Origin: Ipomoea triloba
Lineage: Eukaryota; Streptophyta; Magnoliopsida; Solanales; Convolvulaceae
NCBI RefSeq assembly: GCF_003576645.1
Contig: NC_044923.1
Span: 11,921,415-11,985,414, forward strand
Length of the DNA: 64,000 nucleotides
Direction of reading: 5' to 3'
Shown: positions 1 to 11,749 of the stretch, piece after piece
Layout of the letters: each line of letters starts with the position of its first letter
Numbering within the stretch: the first letter of the stretch is position 1
Position numbers and translations under genes: made by a program
Notes under the pieces: generated by a model
Told to the model about the DNA's origin: nothing
Seen by the model: only the letters and a program-made list of their open reading frames with translations
Database searches by the model: none

Positions 1-1041
1 TTTTTTTTTTTTTGAGTACATTTCCATTACTGTTGTTTATGCATAAAGAAGTTTTGTAAAGTTGAAGTTGTTGAAATCTTACTTATGATCAAGTATATTG
101 TAAGAAAGACTCAATGAATTTGTGAATGATTTTACATCTAAATATGCCCGAAAAAGAAGAATGTCACTTAACTTTTCAAGTGAAAATTTGAATGATAAAT
201 TTTTTATAAACTACTCCGTATTATATATTTTGATACAATATAATATATATTTTATATATTTACAATTATACAAGAGGGGCCCATGTTAAATTTTCGCACA
301 GGACCCCAATTTTCTTAGGAACGCCCTGCATCTTAAATACTTTTAAAATTATCACGTTCATAAAATGCAACAAAAAAAATCCATATAATTTATACAAAAA
401 ATAAATTAGTTATTTAGATAACTTATATAACATACATTAACTAAAAAATTTTAATTACGGATGACAATGTGTTGGGGACGAATATATCCACTACTTGATC
501 CACCTTATATTTTCTCTAATCCACCCTCACCTTAACCCCGTGAGTCAACTTTTTAAGAAAAAACATAAAAGTGTATAACTGATATAAAAAAAGTGCATCA
601 TAACTACATTAATTGTGTGTTAAATCCAATTGTAAAAAAAATGATAATTTATAAAGGTAAAGGTACACCATGTGTGTAGTTAAAAGTGTATTTTATATAT
701 ATAGACACACACTTGACTAGATTGGTACTAGAATTAGAATATTAAATTAGTATTAGATGTTGCATGGTAATAGGCACGGCTTTGTATAACCATCGTGTTC
801 CGGGCGATCAGAAACTTTCGGTCGTTTGGAGTCAACTTTAACTAACAAATCTCAATGCCGTTGCTCTGCACGTACCGCGCAACCACGCCATGCGCACCAA
901 CCCATGCTTCATTTTTTTTAGTAACTTTATAGTTACCTACATTCACCCTTTCATCCATCCACCGGACCGGCCCATGCATTGTATAAGTGCTATAATGTAT
1001 TACGATATGTTACATGCATACTTACATTGTGCTTGAATTTA
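1..1041. other. AT-rich intergenic DNA, no gene seen
   Basis: No coding region or splice pattern is recognisable. The stretch at about 283-330 (GGGGCCCA..., then ACGCCCTGCA) resembles the end of a hAT-type element, but no partner end or target duplication was found. The rest is low-complexity A/T sequence. Confidence 0.5.
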
Positions 1042-1866
1042 ATGGCAATTTATATTGTGGACTAGAGTGTACAATGCATTGTCCACCCCAATCCAAAACG
1101 ATGTTGTTTTGGTTTTTTTAATTAACGCTTTTCGTTTCCCGTTCAGCCTTAACTTATAAGATGATTTGTTCATTCTCTTGTGACATTCTGTGTAATTGAT
1201 TCTGTGTATTCTAGTATGTAATTCTGTACATTATTGATTTTCAATACCATACCTCATGGAACATAAGAGATAATACATAGGCTTATATTATGTGTATCCT
1301 TTTCATTGATTCTATGTATTATAGTATGTAATATTATTGATTTCCAATACCATACCTCACAAAACAGTAGAGATAATACTTAGGCTAATAATTCTGTGTA
1401 TTCTATTCATAATTTATGTGTATTCTAGTAAATGATTCTGTGTATTCTGGTATATAATTTTGTGTATCCTGGTATATAATTCTGTACATTATTGATTTCG
1501 AGTATCATACCTCATGAACTAGTAATGCTAATACTTAGGCTATAGATTGTGTGTATTCTATTGAATAATATGTGTATTCTTTTATATACATCTGTACATT
1601 AATGATATAATTTTTTATATACTTAATGTTATTGCGGTATTAGAAACCAATAATATATGCACAGAATTATGGTATTGAAATTACTAATGTATAGAACTGT
1701 ATAATAGAATACACATAAACACTTAATAATATACAAAATTACACATAAGAATACACAGAATTTCACATAACGGGAATTTGACGGACAGACGCGCGTCAAC
1801 TCCCCACTACTTGGTTAAACGAGGGTCCACAGTGCACTATGGATCATGGTCCACGATATAACGATT
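1042..1866. mobile_element. MULE-like foldback element with internal tandem repeats
   Basis: The ends are inverted relatives. The left end runs GCAATTTATATTGTGGAC and the reverse complement of the right end runs CGTTATATCGTGGACC, each followed by a CCAC-type box. Inside, a degenerate unit of about 110 bp (core GTGTATTCTAGTATGTAATT, then CATACCTCA) recurs from about 1195 to 1600 and reappears inverted at 1640-1770, so the element folds back on itself. Flanks TGAATTTAAT and TGAAATTTAAT look like an imperfect target duplication. No coding capacity is seen. The terminal box GTGGACCATGGTCCAC links it to elements at 6246, 15058 and 28107. Confidence 0.6.
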
Positions 1867-2434
1867 GAAATTTAATAGGATTTGATCCCTATGGCATATT
1901 TGATCAATAATCATTATATGATGGATCGTGATAAGTCCACCTTGTAAGATAAATCGCTAATGTAAGGTACATTGAATTTTTAATATATGTATTTATATTT
2001 ATTTTTAATATATTGAATGTTATTTTTTAAAGGTACATTATCTGTATACTGAAAGTTCATTATTTAATACACCACCAAATAATGAACTTTCATGACACAA
2101 ATAACGATTTTTCAGTATATTAAAAATGAACATTTATTTATGATTTACTTTGTAATGTGATCATTGTCTAATAGTATAATTTACCCATATTTGATCCTAT
2201 GGACTTAACAAGAATACATGCACCGTACCACATGCGTCGTTAGTTATTAATAAGAAAGAAGAAATAAAAATATTTTTTTTTTCACAAATTCAAATCACTT
2301 CCTAATATTTACTTTATGATATGAAATTCATTCATTAGTTATCTATAAATTGATTTATTTTACTGTACATTAATAAATAACTTATGCAATAATCTAATAT
2401 AATAAAACAATTTAATGCAATAATAATGTCACAT

Positions 2435-2437
<3 letters not shown>
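1867..2437. other. AT-rich intergenic DNA
   Basis: No ORF of note and no recognisable domain. A small inverted motif pair (CATTATTTAATACACC / AATAATGAACTTTCAT) lies at about 2050-2090. I see nothing further. Confidence 0.4.
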
Positions 2438-2438
<1 letters not shown>

Positions 2439-2480
<42 letters not shown>

Positions 2481-2770
2481 AGAGAGAGAAAGAGAAATAG
2501 GTTCAGATGAGAACAATCCCTTCTTGTAAAAAGTGAGGATGAATCTTGGTTGTCGATCAGGATTCATCAATGAGGATTTTAGTAAACCAAAACGCGGGGT
2601 CTAAATTTTATAATTATTGAAAACTTAAAGTTTTTAATATTTATAAGAATAACTCAACTTTTTCCCCTTATTCTCAGCAACCTCTCAAACGTTGATGTAT
2701 CTAGATGGATGCATTAAATCAGTCCTCACTTTTACGTGGGTGTCTCTTTTTACCTGAACCCTCTCCTATA
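2439..2770. mobile_element. (AT)n-flanked MITE
   Basis: A dinucleotide run (2439-2477) is followed by a short element whose ends pair: GGTTCAGATGAGAACA near 2500 and TTTTTACCTGAACCC near 2750-2762. Related pieces (TAAAAAGTGA..., GGTGGGAGCA) recur at 3465-3570, so further fragments of the family lie next to it. It is non-coding. Confidence 0.5.
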
Positions 2771-3179
2771 TAGGTGGGAGCAACTTCGGCTCCCTTTTCT
2801 CTCTGAAACAAAACGCCTTTTTCTGCTGCTCAACTTCGGCTTCCACTGCCGGCCTCCAGCAGGAGCTCTAATGGAGCTTTGAGCCGATGGTTTTGGTCAC
2901 CTTCCATGTTTGCTCTCGCTCTTCTTTCGCCCCGACCACCGTCGCAGTTCCGTCTGCCTCCGACCACCGCCACAGATCTTCTTCTTCCGTTTTCTCTCCC
3001 TTTGAATAAAATAATAGTAGGTAGGTATTGGGATTTGTGTTGGTAGTCTTGAACTCCCAACCCTACTTTGACTTTACCCACTTTTTTTTTTCTCTATTAT
3101 TGTATTTTCCTCTCGTTAGTTTCACGAGCATTTTTCCTCTCGTTACTTTCATGAGCTTTTCATTTTCATTAGCATAAAT

Positions 3180-3459
3180 CGTTTAGTTTGGTTTCGACAA
3201 GTGTTGATCTTATCCTGGGCGAGCAAAAAAGAATGATGTCGAAGACCCAGATCTTTGAAGAAGCTTTAAGCTCCCTGAAGGAACATAGCTTCATAGTTAT
3301 GAAACAGTCTACGATTCAAGTTTTCTATAGCATAGTTAGAAAAGTTGTTTCTATGTCTGACGGTAAGGAATGGTTTACCATTTCATTGATCATTGATGTA
3401 AACGTTTTATGTTATGAATTAATGGAATAGTTACGTTTATCTTCAAAAAAAAAAAAATA
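3180..3459 (+). pseudogene. LINE 3' stub (RNase H C-terminus plus poly-A)
   Basis: The open frame at 3188-3430 ends in a segment (ALSSLKEHS..., VRKVVSMSDGKEWF...) that resembles the C-terminus of the ribonuclease-H domain of plant L1-type LINEs. It is followed by a stop and then a run of A at 3447-3459, the normal 3' end of a LINE. Nothing of the reverse transcriptase lies upstream, so this would be a 5'-truncated copy. The identification rests on a short match made by eye and could be wrong. Confidence 0.45.
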
Positions 3460-4160
3460 TAGGTGGGAGCATGTTTACGTGGATTAGATCAATCTTCACT
3501 TTTTACATGGGACCATGTTCTCACCTATATAGGCGAGGGTTCATGTGAGAACAAGCTCTCATGTAAAAAGTGATGACTGATCTGATATACTTGAATTGAA
3601 AGTTTTCAATAATTATAAAAGTGACCAAGTGTTTTTTTCTTTTTTTTTTTTAACTAAAACCTTCAACAATTGACAAAGCTTAATAGGTGGTGATTGAGAT
3701 CTGTCATAACTTTTTACCGAAGGACTATGATTTCATTTGATCATGCCCCTATATATATACACCTGTATAATTAAATAATATGCATTCACATTACTAGATG
3801 GTAAATTAGCTTAGTTGATACGCCTTATAGTTCTTATTTTAGAAGTCAACGTGCATCAAATTTTGAAATCTACTTCTATTGGCATGGAGTAATTTACTAC
3901 TATATTTATAAAATGTGTTATTTTGTAAGCATTATAATGAGTTATGTATGATAACAATTATTTAACTTGATTAATTAACCTACCTGAAATGTATTATGTA
4001 ATTCAGTTATGAAAAAAAGAATAAAAATGGTTTTTTATATGAATCATGTAGTCAGTGTATTTTATAAGTTTCGACTAAGCGTCATCATATTCAAATTAAT
4101 ATAAAAAACTTGAAATTGATCTAACAAAAAGAAAAGTCATTTACAAATATCATATCAATA
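3460..4160. other. Intergenic with MITE fragments
   Basis: Positions 3465-3570 hold inverted pieces of the GGTGGGAGCA/TAAAAAGTGA family seen at 2500-2770. The remaining sequence is AT-rich with no recognisable gene. Confidence 0.4.
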
Positions 4161-4168
4161 GAGAAGAT

Positions 4169-4781
4169 CAGTGACGAAGCCACTATGGGAGCTGCCCCCA
4201 CTCACCCCACCCCGACCCCCTATATAGCGTTGTATGTATATGTATATATATAGTTCATGTTTTAGATATAAATATAAAAAAAACATGGTAAATAATGGTT
4301 TATTAGTCGAGGCGGCAAATGTGCGTATATCTATACGTAAGGTCGCGGGTGCAAAACCCTTGTGCAAGGGTTGTTATTTTAATTCCCTTGTTTGCTTCAA
4401 AAATCCTTATGGATTTTAATTTCCTTTATTGCTTCAAAAAATCCTTATGAATTTTTATATTAATAATAATGAGATATGTAATTTATAATGTGTTTTCTAT
4501 TTGAATTATTTTATCAAATTAATTATGTTTTATATTTTATATTTTTATATTAATAATGAGATATGTAGTTTAAAATGTGTTTTTCATTTGAATTATTTTA
4601 TCAAATTAATTGTTTCATATTTTGTTATGAATATTTTTATAAAGTTATGATTTGTTTTATTTTTCGCCTATATCTAATAATATTTATCATTATATTTATA
4701 AAGTGTTTCTTTTGTTTTTTAACCATCTCTTTTATTTTTATATTTCGCCCCCACTGAAAGATATTTCTGACTCCGTCCCTG
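4169..4781. mobile_element. Non-autonomous hAT element with perfect 8-bp TSD
   Basis: The element is bounded by the direct repeat GAGAAGAT (4161-4168 and 4782-4789), the 8-bp duplication expected of hAT transposons. Its ends pair as CAGTGACGAAGCC and, reverse-complemented, CAGGGACGGAGTC, a terminal motif common in plant hAT elements, and both are followed by a CCCCCACT-type block. The interior has two copies of a roughly 100-bp AT-rich repeat (about 4460-4625) and a short tRNA-like piece near 4345 (GGTCGCGGGTGCAAAACCC). It has no transposase. A second, more decayed copy of the right-hand end lies at about 4890-4930. Confidence 0.75.
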
Positions 4782-4930
4782 GAGAAGATGTGTGATTTAT
4801 AATGTGTTTTGTTTTCAAACCATTTTATACCATTAATATGTTTCATATTCTTGTATGAATATTTTTAATCACATGTTAAAGTGTTTTAATTTATTTCCCT
4901 CAGTCATTAAGATTTCTGGCTATGTCCTAG

Positions 4931-5384
4931 TTGTTTGTAAGTTATGCAATGTTTTATAAATTTTTATTAATAATTAATTTATTATTTATTATGATAACAA
5001 GGTGGTTGTATATAATATAAGCTTATTTGATTTTAATTTTTTTTTATAAACTATAATTGTTATTTATGAATGCACTGATGCGGATTTTGATTATTTTGCA
5101 TTTATGGAAGCACCTAAAACAAATTTTATGACTATTATTGTGTATGTAAAATTGTTAAAAACTTGTGAATCTTATTTAAGTTATTTGATATTATTATTTT
5201 TTATGTAATTTAAATTTTAATTGTGAAAATATATATTAGCCTTATGTAGGATCTATTTTTGTTACAACACCCAAATTTATAAAATGATAGGATCAGACCT
5301 AAGTATAATATGACCGGTATATAACAATGCCTCATCGAGACTGACTCCTTCCATGTAGTATAAGGCCTCAACTCTCTGAAGGAT
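4931..5384. other. AT-rich intergenic DNA
   Basis: No recognisable gene or bounded element. Downstream it merges into the LINE stub. Confidence 0.35.
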
Positions 5385-5632
5385 GATTGCTCATTCCATT
5401 TGGTGCTTAAGGATATCAAAAACTTATTGAGTGATTTTACTCATGTTTATTCATTTTTCATTAGGCGATTTGTGAATCAAGCAGCCCATTTATTAGTTTG
5501 GCAGTCTGTTTCTATGTATGATTGTTTGAAGTGGTTTACAAACCCGGCCTCCATCTATCATTTGTAATACTTTATCTTTGGATTTGACTTAATGAAATAG
5601 TATTTTAATTTCTTCCGAAAAACAAACAAAAA
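5385..5632 (+). pseudogene. LINE 3' stub (RNase H C-terminus)
   Basis: Reading the plus strand from about 5400 gives LKDIKNLLSDFTHVYSFF followed by RRFVNQAAHLLVWQS, the usual C-terminal end of the plant L1 RNase-H domain (an FVxRxxNxxAHxLA-type motif). The 3' tail ends in an A-rich stretch near 5610-5635. Only the end of ORF2 remains, so this is a 5'-truncated dead copy. Confidence 0.6.
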
Positions 5633-5639
5633 TGAAACA

Positions 5640-6245
5640 ACAATGCCTCAACAGCACCAGGACGCTTGTGAAATACGATGCGTCATCGTAGTTTTGGAAA
5701 AGAAATTGTGTTGTCTATAGATTTTTACATTAATAACCTTAAATTTAATGTTTATTAAAATGATATTTAACTAGAGGAGCAAATTTGGAACAAATTTAAT
5801 AGTCAAGGGACCATTTATAGTTAAATTGAAAGTCCATGATGAAAATTGGTAAAGATCAGTAGTGAAGGGACCATTTATGGTCCAAATAAAAGTCGAAGGA
5901 TAAAAGTTATAATAGTTATAAAGACTAATAATAATTATAATAAAAAAGATGCAACAAATAATTTTTAACTTGTATCTTCTTATAATAAAAATAAATACAT
6001 AAATTGATAAATATAATAGTTATGAACTAAAAAAATTGAAGAACACTTTTATTTTATGGATGTGAGTCAGGTCGGACCAAGATTTTTATTGTTTGATTTG
6101 GCCTAACTTCACTCATGTTTAATCCGACAATGATAAATATAATAATTTTAAACTAAAGAAATTATATTGAAGCGCACAAATTAGTTTTTTGGATTGTGAG
6201 TTACAATGTTGGGCCAAGATTTTTATTAATCGGTCATTAATAAAT
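5640..6245. other. Intergenic; decayed foldback sequence
   Basis: The stretch at 5770-5900 carries the phrase AAGGGACCATTTAT twice with TCCAAATAAAAGTC-type companions, reminiscent of the TTTGGTCC-ended foldback MITEs elsewhere in the window, but no clean ends were found. There is no gene. Confidence 0.35.
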
Positions 6246-6309
6246 TCAATTGTTATAGAATGACCATGGTCCACACAACTGTGTGGACCATAGTCCAAAA
6301 ACTTTGTCG

Positions 6310-7057
6310 GTTTTAAGTAAAAGGAAATAGAAACGACAATCGTTACTAATCCCGTATTTATGATGTGCTTAGAATGAAATGAAAATGTAGTGTATCTAAA
6401 ATGAAACTAAATAACATGTCTCACATATTGAGTGTATATTGTCAAATGAAACTATAGTTCAATTGGAATGATATTTTAGTTGTGTTGTAATAATACTATA
6501 GTTTATCTAAAATGAACTTGAGTAACATGTCTCACATATTCAGTGTACATTACTAAATGAGACTATGGTTGGATTAAAATGATCCTTTAATTTTTTTTTT
6601 ACCAAATGAAGCACAAAGAGTCAATATCGCCTTCACTAAGACTTGAACCCACCCGTCCCATGTAAGGGTGCAACCGGGTGCCACTAGACCACAAGGTCTT
6701 TGGCAAATGATATTTTAATTTAGTTGTATTGTAGTGAAACTACAATGTGTACAAAATAAAAGTAATAACATGTCTCACATTTTGAGTGTATATTATCAAA
6801 TAAAACTATAGTTATATGAAAATGATACTTTAGTTGTGCTATAATTAAACTATTGTGTATCTAAAATGAAACTGAATAATAGATCTTATATATTGAGCGT
6901 ATATTGTCAAAAATAACTTTAGTTGAATTAAAATGATACTTTAGTTGTGCTGTAATGAAACTACAATATGTTTAAAATGAAACTGAATAATAGGTCTCAC
7001 ATATTGAGTGTATATTATCAAATGAAACTATAGTTGTATCGAAATGATATGTCAGCT
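6310..7057. repeat. Tandem array of ~120-bp units, left part
   Basis: Units share the phrases TTTAGTTGTGCTGTAATGAA, ATGTCTCACATATTGAGTGT and AAATGAAACTATAGTTG. About five or six degenerate copies run up to the hAT junction. The same array resumes at 11332-11620 in the same phase, so it was one array before the hAT inserted. Confidence 0.75.
6594..6704 (-). mobile_element. tRNA-derived SINE
   Basis: Read on the minus strand it starts GCCAAAGACCTTGTGG, has a box-A-like TGGTCTAGTGG and a box-B-like GGTTCAAGTC, and ends in a run of A (plus-strand T, about 6590-6600). It is flanked by AAATGATCCTTTAATTT and AAATGATATTTTAATTT, a 17-bp duplication with two mismatches cut out of the surrounding tandem repeat. 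It belongs to the same family as the copy in MORC intron 1 (37197-37342). Confidence 0.8.
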
Positions 7058-7214
7058 TAGGGTTGTGCGAAACCCGACCTGACCCTACCCAAAGTACCAG
7101 TCTGATCCGAAATCTGAGCATAGCCACGGGTGGGGTATCCGAAACAAGGAAATTGAACTGAGTTAGAGAAAACTTTATCTGACTCGCTCGAATATCCGAA
7201 ATTATATATATAGG

Positions 7215-7251
<37 letters not shown>

Positions 7252-7589
7252 TTATTTATTTATTTATCCTAAATACTAGAGTTTGCTATTTCTCTTGCCC
7301 TCCTGTTATTGCGTAGTCACGACTTGTCTCTCGTTCTCTCCTTTCTGTTGTAGTATTATGGTCCTGGAGGTTCTACAGTCTTCTCTCTAATCTCTACTCT
7401 CTCTTGAGTCTTTCTCTAATCTCTGAAACTCTGAATCTTTCTTCTGTGATTCTCATTCAGTCATTCTCTCTTCGTTTTCTCCAAAGTCCAAATCTCCTAT
7501 AGTCTGATCTCCAATTTTCTGTCTTTTCAAGTTCTCTTCACTTTCTCTTTGACTCTGGTGGTGTTGTGGCATGTGGACCTGTGGGCTGT

Positions 7590-7680
7590 AGTGGAAGTCA
7601 TTGCTTGATGTTGTGGTTGTCTGGTGGAATCCATTGCTTGAAGTCGTGGTTGTCTGGTGGAAGCCTTTACTTGAAACTTT
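7590..7680. repeat. Short tandem repeat in hAT leader
   Basis: Three units of about 35 bp built on GTGGTTGTCTGGTGGAA and CATTGCTTGA lie in the 5' part of the hAT element. They make a repetitive frame on the minus strand that I do not regard as coding. Confidence 0.6.
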
Positions 7681-8177
7681 AGTTTGATTTACAGGAAATA
7701 TTGGGAAAATATCAGTAACTTGCAATTGTCTTTTTAGTTTTTAATATTGTTTCTATGTTTAATCATTAATGATTTGATGTGTTGTGTAAATTTGTAAAAA
7801 TGTAATTTCTATGATGAATATGTGAGCCCTAATTTGATAGTGAGCCACTGAACCCTAATTTTTAAGTGAGCTATTAAGCCCTAATTTTTCGAGCTTTCCA
7901 TATAGATGATGAAATTTAACAGTTTCTGATATATGGTTCATGTTTGTACATTGTGACAGTATTTATGGATTTATGGTGTAAAATTTGGAGAATTCCATTT
8001 TGGATGAATGAATGATAGATCCATATTGTATGTCTCATTCTCTTTGTTATTTTGCTTGAATGTGGAAATGTTGTAATACTGTCTGAGTGTTTGACTGTAT
8101 ATTTGTATGAGCCCTAAAATTTGAGCAATTTTATATATATGATGAACATATACTACAATGTAATAGAGTCAGTATCA

Positions 8178-8179
<2 letters not shown>

Positions 8180-8224
<45 letters not shown>

Positions 8225-8469
8225 TCAAATGTGGCTGCGCCCTTACGTGCGGCCGTGCGGTTTACACCACTCAATGTTAAGAAATGCACCACTCAATGTT
8301 ACGAAATACACCACTCAATAACATTGAGTGGTGTATTTCTTAAATATGAAATATATCACTCAATGTTATTGAGTGGTGCATTTCGTAACATTGAGTGGTG
8401 CATTTCATAACATTGAGTGGTGTAAACCGCACGGCCGCACGTAAGGGCGCGGCCACACTTGAACATGAA

Positions 8470-8507
<38 letters not shown>
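8180..8507. mobile_element. Foldback element set in an (AT)n tract
   Basis: (AT)n runs lie on both sides (about 8180-8220 and 8472-8507). Between them is a near-perfect inverted repeat: TTCAAATGTGGCTGCGCCC on the left pairs with GGGCGCGGCCACACTTGAA on the right, followed by CGTGCGGCCGTGCGGTTTAC on one arm and its complement on the other. The centre is repeats of ACCACTCAATGTTA. The same family occurs in MORC intron 11 (34299-34680). Confidence 0.8.
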
Positions 8508-8513
<6 letters not shown>

Positions 8514-8890
8514 ATTCTGATTGTGTAATTTCTGGTGGAAGTTGTTGCCCCTAATCTACTTTATGTGGATTTATGTTGATCCATTTTGTATGTTTATACT
8601 TTGTATCAGTATTACTGTATGACTTTATGAGCCCTCAAATTTGGGCAATTTCATATATTTGATGGATTCTGATTATGGAATTTATGGTGGAAGTTATTGC
8701 CCTTAATATGCTTTATGTGGATTTATATTGATCCATTTTGTATGTTTGTACTATGTATCAGTATTACTATATGACCTGTATGAGCCCTCAAAGTTGGGAA
8801 ATTCTACACACATACACACACACATATATATATGCATTCTAATTATGAAATTTATGGTGGAAGTTATTACACATAATAATCTGCTTTATG
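8508..8890. repeat. Tandem repeats of ~150-175 bp
   Basis: Units begin near 8508, 8660 and 8833 with a GATGGATTCTGATT-like phrase and share GGTGGAAGTTATTGCCC, TTATGTGGATTTATGTTGAT and GAGCCCTCAAATTTGGG. They lie inside the hAT, upstream of the transposase remnant. Confidence 0.65.
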
Positions 8891-9044
8891 TGGATATATG
8901 TATGACATATTTATACATGTGTGGTATTATGGTAATTTGTTTACTAATGCCCATCCTTATAGATAGAAAACATCACTCTCTGGACATCCTCTCACCTCAA
9001 CGAATTGAGGAGGAATATGGAGTAGAATCCAGAGGTACTAAGAC

Positions 9045-10140
9045 AAATCCCAGCTGCCTATGGAGACTCCTCCTGCTGTTCCTATAAAGAATAAGAAGGA
9101 GTTTGAGTCCAGATCAAAAGTTTGGGATTACTTTGAAAAAATCATGAATTCTGAAGGCAAATTGATTAAAGGGAACCTGTTTGTACTGTGCAAAAATCTT
9201 TACATGTGAGTAAAAGAAACATGAAACTTCCTCTTTGAGAAACCATATGTTTGGCTACCTAAAAAATCTTCAAGCTAAGGATACATGGCAGTCACTTCTC
9301 ACATTTAACACTGTTTCAACCTCTGCAACAGAGGATGCCGAGGGGGTTTCGGGAACTTAGGTCTTTAATCAAGATGCCATTTGGAGGGCATTGTGTGAGT
9401 TGATTATAATTGATGAGTTTCCCTTTAGGTTTATTAAGGGGCAAGGGTTTAGGAGGTTTATATTTGTTGCTTGCCCTAGGTTTCAAATCCCATCTAGGTA
9501 GACAATTTTAAGAGACATATACCAAATATACCTAGGCGAAACATTAAACCTTAATAAGTTTGTTAGGGTAGGCACTCAAAGGGCTAGCTTGACCACTAAT
9601 ACTTGATTGTATCATGACTATGCAGCCACCTACATGTGCATGTGCAATCTGAATCATCTTCTAGTAGCCAAACTGATGTGCAACTTGTCTAGTCTCAGAC
9701 TATAATTAGTTGGCATCAGTATAGGTTGAAAAACCAATTGAAAAGACAAAGAATAGAAGCTAGTGGAAGTAGTAAAGACACTAAGCTTCAAGTGTATCTA
9801 AGTGAAAAAATTGTGGAAAAAGTGATGAATTTGATATTCTTAGATGGTGGAGCTAAACAGTGAGAAATTTCCTATTTTCTCTAAAATGACAATGGATGTG
9901 CTAGCAGTTCTTATATCCACAATTGTCTCTAAGAGTGCATTTAGTACTAGTGGTAGGGTATTAGATTCATTTAGAAGTTCTTTAAGTCCTAAAATTGTAG
10001 AAGCCCTGGTATGTGCGCAAAACTGGTTGAGGTTACCAAATCAACTAGTATAAATTGAGGAAAATATTGATGATGTTGAAAGACTTGAAAAAGATATATA
10101 TTCTATAATCTATCTTCATAATTCAATTTCTGTTAATACT
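9045..10140 (+). pseudogene. hAT transposase, BED-type, degenerate
   Basis: Three pieces in order show a BED-zinc-finger hAT transposase. (1) About 9100-9235: SRSKVWDYFEKIM, then after a one-base frameshift KGTCLYCAKIFTCES, which contains the CxxC of the BED finger. (2) About 9385-9520: ALCELIIIDEFPFRF, GQGFRRF and PRFQIPSR, the conserved segment upstream of the catalytic core. (3) 9844-10053: EKFPIFSKMTMDVLAVLIST, then SKSAFSTSGRVLDSFRSSLS, the C-terminal dimerisation domain. The first catalytic aspartates and most of the core are missing between 9650 and 9720, and stops and frameshifts interrupt the rest. The element cannot make an active transposase. Confidence 0.85.
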
Positions 10141-11331
10141 TTTTACTTAGTTAATTCAGTTAATTGAGTTTCTTTTTTTGGGAGTTGGCCATGGGATTTG
10201 GAGGTACTGGAGCTGGGACGACTGGAACTATTTCTTCCCTTCCTACCATTCTTGTAATCTTTATTTATTTCACATTTCATTCCAATTTTGTGAATATGTT
10301 ATATGTGATATTTTGTGAATTACTGAATTGTGATTTGTGAGGCAAACTACCAAGTGAAAACTAGGGTAATGGCTGGCAACATTCAATTATTACTGCCCTT
10401 GGTTCCTTTCCCTCAATCCTAAGAGGCCCCTTGACTGCCTTGAGTAAAATAAAAATAGGTATCAATATCAGTTCAGTAGACCTTTAAGTAGCCTTTTTGC
10501 CTTGATTCATGTTGAATCTTAAGTGAATGCTCTTGTGGTCATCTAATATGGTATATCACTCTCCCTTACTCTCATTTAGTTCTTAAACCTTAACTACTAC
10601 TTTATTTTTACTAAATACTATTTTACTAACTTCAGTTGTTGCTAATGGCTATGTTAATGCTTCCACCATTTGTCTGAATCAAATGACTTTGGGTTGGTAT
10701 ATATGTTGCTCTAAGTTTTATTCTAAAATTTAAGTAGCAATTTGCCTTCAATCCTACCTTGATATGAAAAAATAGCAATCTAAGTCTTTTTTCTCTTTCA
10801 GCACGATTGTAATTCCTTTATTTAACTTCTGATTGTACTTTGTACTTTATTGGCTAATGATTTTAAATATGAGCAAGAAGGGGATGAGTGCTGCCTGTTA
10901 CGTTGATTGTTGTATTTCTGATTTTCTGTGATGTAACTTTCTATTTGGAGTTTGCCAGTTTGGACTTTGGACAATTTAATTTTGCAAGTTGGAGTTTTGT
11001 AAAATGTAACTTAGTCTTTGTATATTTTTGAACTTTTAACAATTAAGTTGTAACTTGTAAGTTGTCACATGTCATTTGTAAGTTAAGTTCACTAAGTTGT
11101 AACTTGCAAGGTTGACCTTTAATAGTTTAGCTAAAATTTGTAATGACTTTTTTTAATCCGAACCAAAACCGAACTCCAACAAAAACCGACCGAACCCAAA
11201 CAACAAAAATCAAAAGTGATTACTTAATAAAATCAAAACGATTTGGATATAAATATAGTAATAAACTGAAATTCGAACAAGTGGCAGTTCATAAATTCGA
11301 ACCGCCAGAACCCGTCCGATACACAGGGCTA

Positions 11332-11620
11332 CTTTAGTTATGTTGTAATGAAACTATAGTGTATATAAAATGAAATTAAATAACATGTTTCATGTTTCAC
11401 GTCTTTGTGTGTATATTGTCCAATGAAACTGTAGTTTAATTAATTAGAATTATCTTTTAGTGGTGTTATAATAAAACTATAGTATCTATAAAATGAAATT
11501 CAATAATAGGTTTAACATGTTGAGTCTATAATATCAAATGAAATTGTAGTTAAATCAAAATGATATTTTGGTTGTGCTGTAATGAAACTACAATGCATAT
11601 AAAATTAAACTGAAAATACT
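11332..11620. repeat. Tandem array of ~120-bp units, right part
   Basis: Continuation of the 6310-7057 array (TTTAGTTATGTTGTAATGAA, AAATGAAACTGTAGTT...), about two and a half units, ending at the right arm of the outer MULE-like element. Confidence 0.7.
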
Positions 11621-11749
11621 ATAAACAATAATTAGTTGGACAGAACGATCGAATTGAACGAGTGCCATTTCTTTTCATTAAAAGAAATTACACAGTTTTG
11701 GATCATGGTCCACGAAGTTGTGTGGACCATGGCCCACGGTAAAGTTTGC

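Larger units (their letters stand above)
7058..11331. mobile_element. Decayed hAT transposon (~4.3 kb) inside the tandem array
   Basis: The ends read TAGGGTTGTG (left) and, reverse-complemented, TAGCCCTGTG (right). The host array is broken exactly here: AATGATA before the left end continues as CTTTAGTTATG after the right end. The 8-mers TGTCAGCT (7050-7057) and CTTTAGTT (11332-11339) sit where a hAT 8-bp duplication should be but agree at only four bases, so the insertion is old. The interior carries hAT transposase remnants, a (TA)n/(TG)n tract (7205-7250), tandem repeats and a foldback element. Confidence 0.7.
6246..11749. mobile_element. MULE-like TIR element hosting a tandem array and nested insertions
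   Basis: The outer ends pair closely. The left end carries GACCATGGTCCACACAAC then GTGTGGACCATAGTCC (6261-6300). The reverse complement of the right end carries GGCCATGGTCCACACAAC then TCGTGGACCATGATCC (about 11697-11735). Flanking 9-mers TTAATAAAT (6237-6245) and ATAATAAAT (11750-11758) differ at one base, a 9-bp target duplication as expected for Mutator-like elements. The body is an array of units of about 120 bp. A SINE (6594-6704) and a hAT (7058-11331) lie inside. Without them the element is only about 1.1 kb, so it is non-autonomous. Confidence 0.7.

Noticed and set aside
2830..3081. Open frame on the minus strand with RRRSVAVVGGRR-type sequence
   Set aside because: Low-complexity composition, no domain and no gene context; lies between MITE fragments and a LINE stub.
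7453..7725. Minus-strand frame with repeated HQTTTTSSNGFH motif
   Set aside because: Produced by a 35-bp tandem repeat in the leader of the hAT element; no gene signal.
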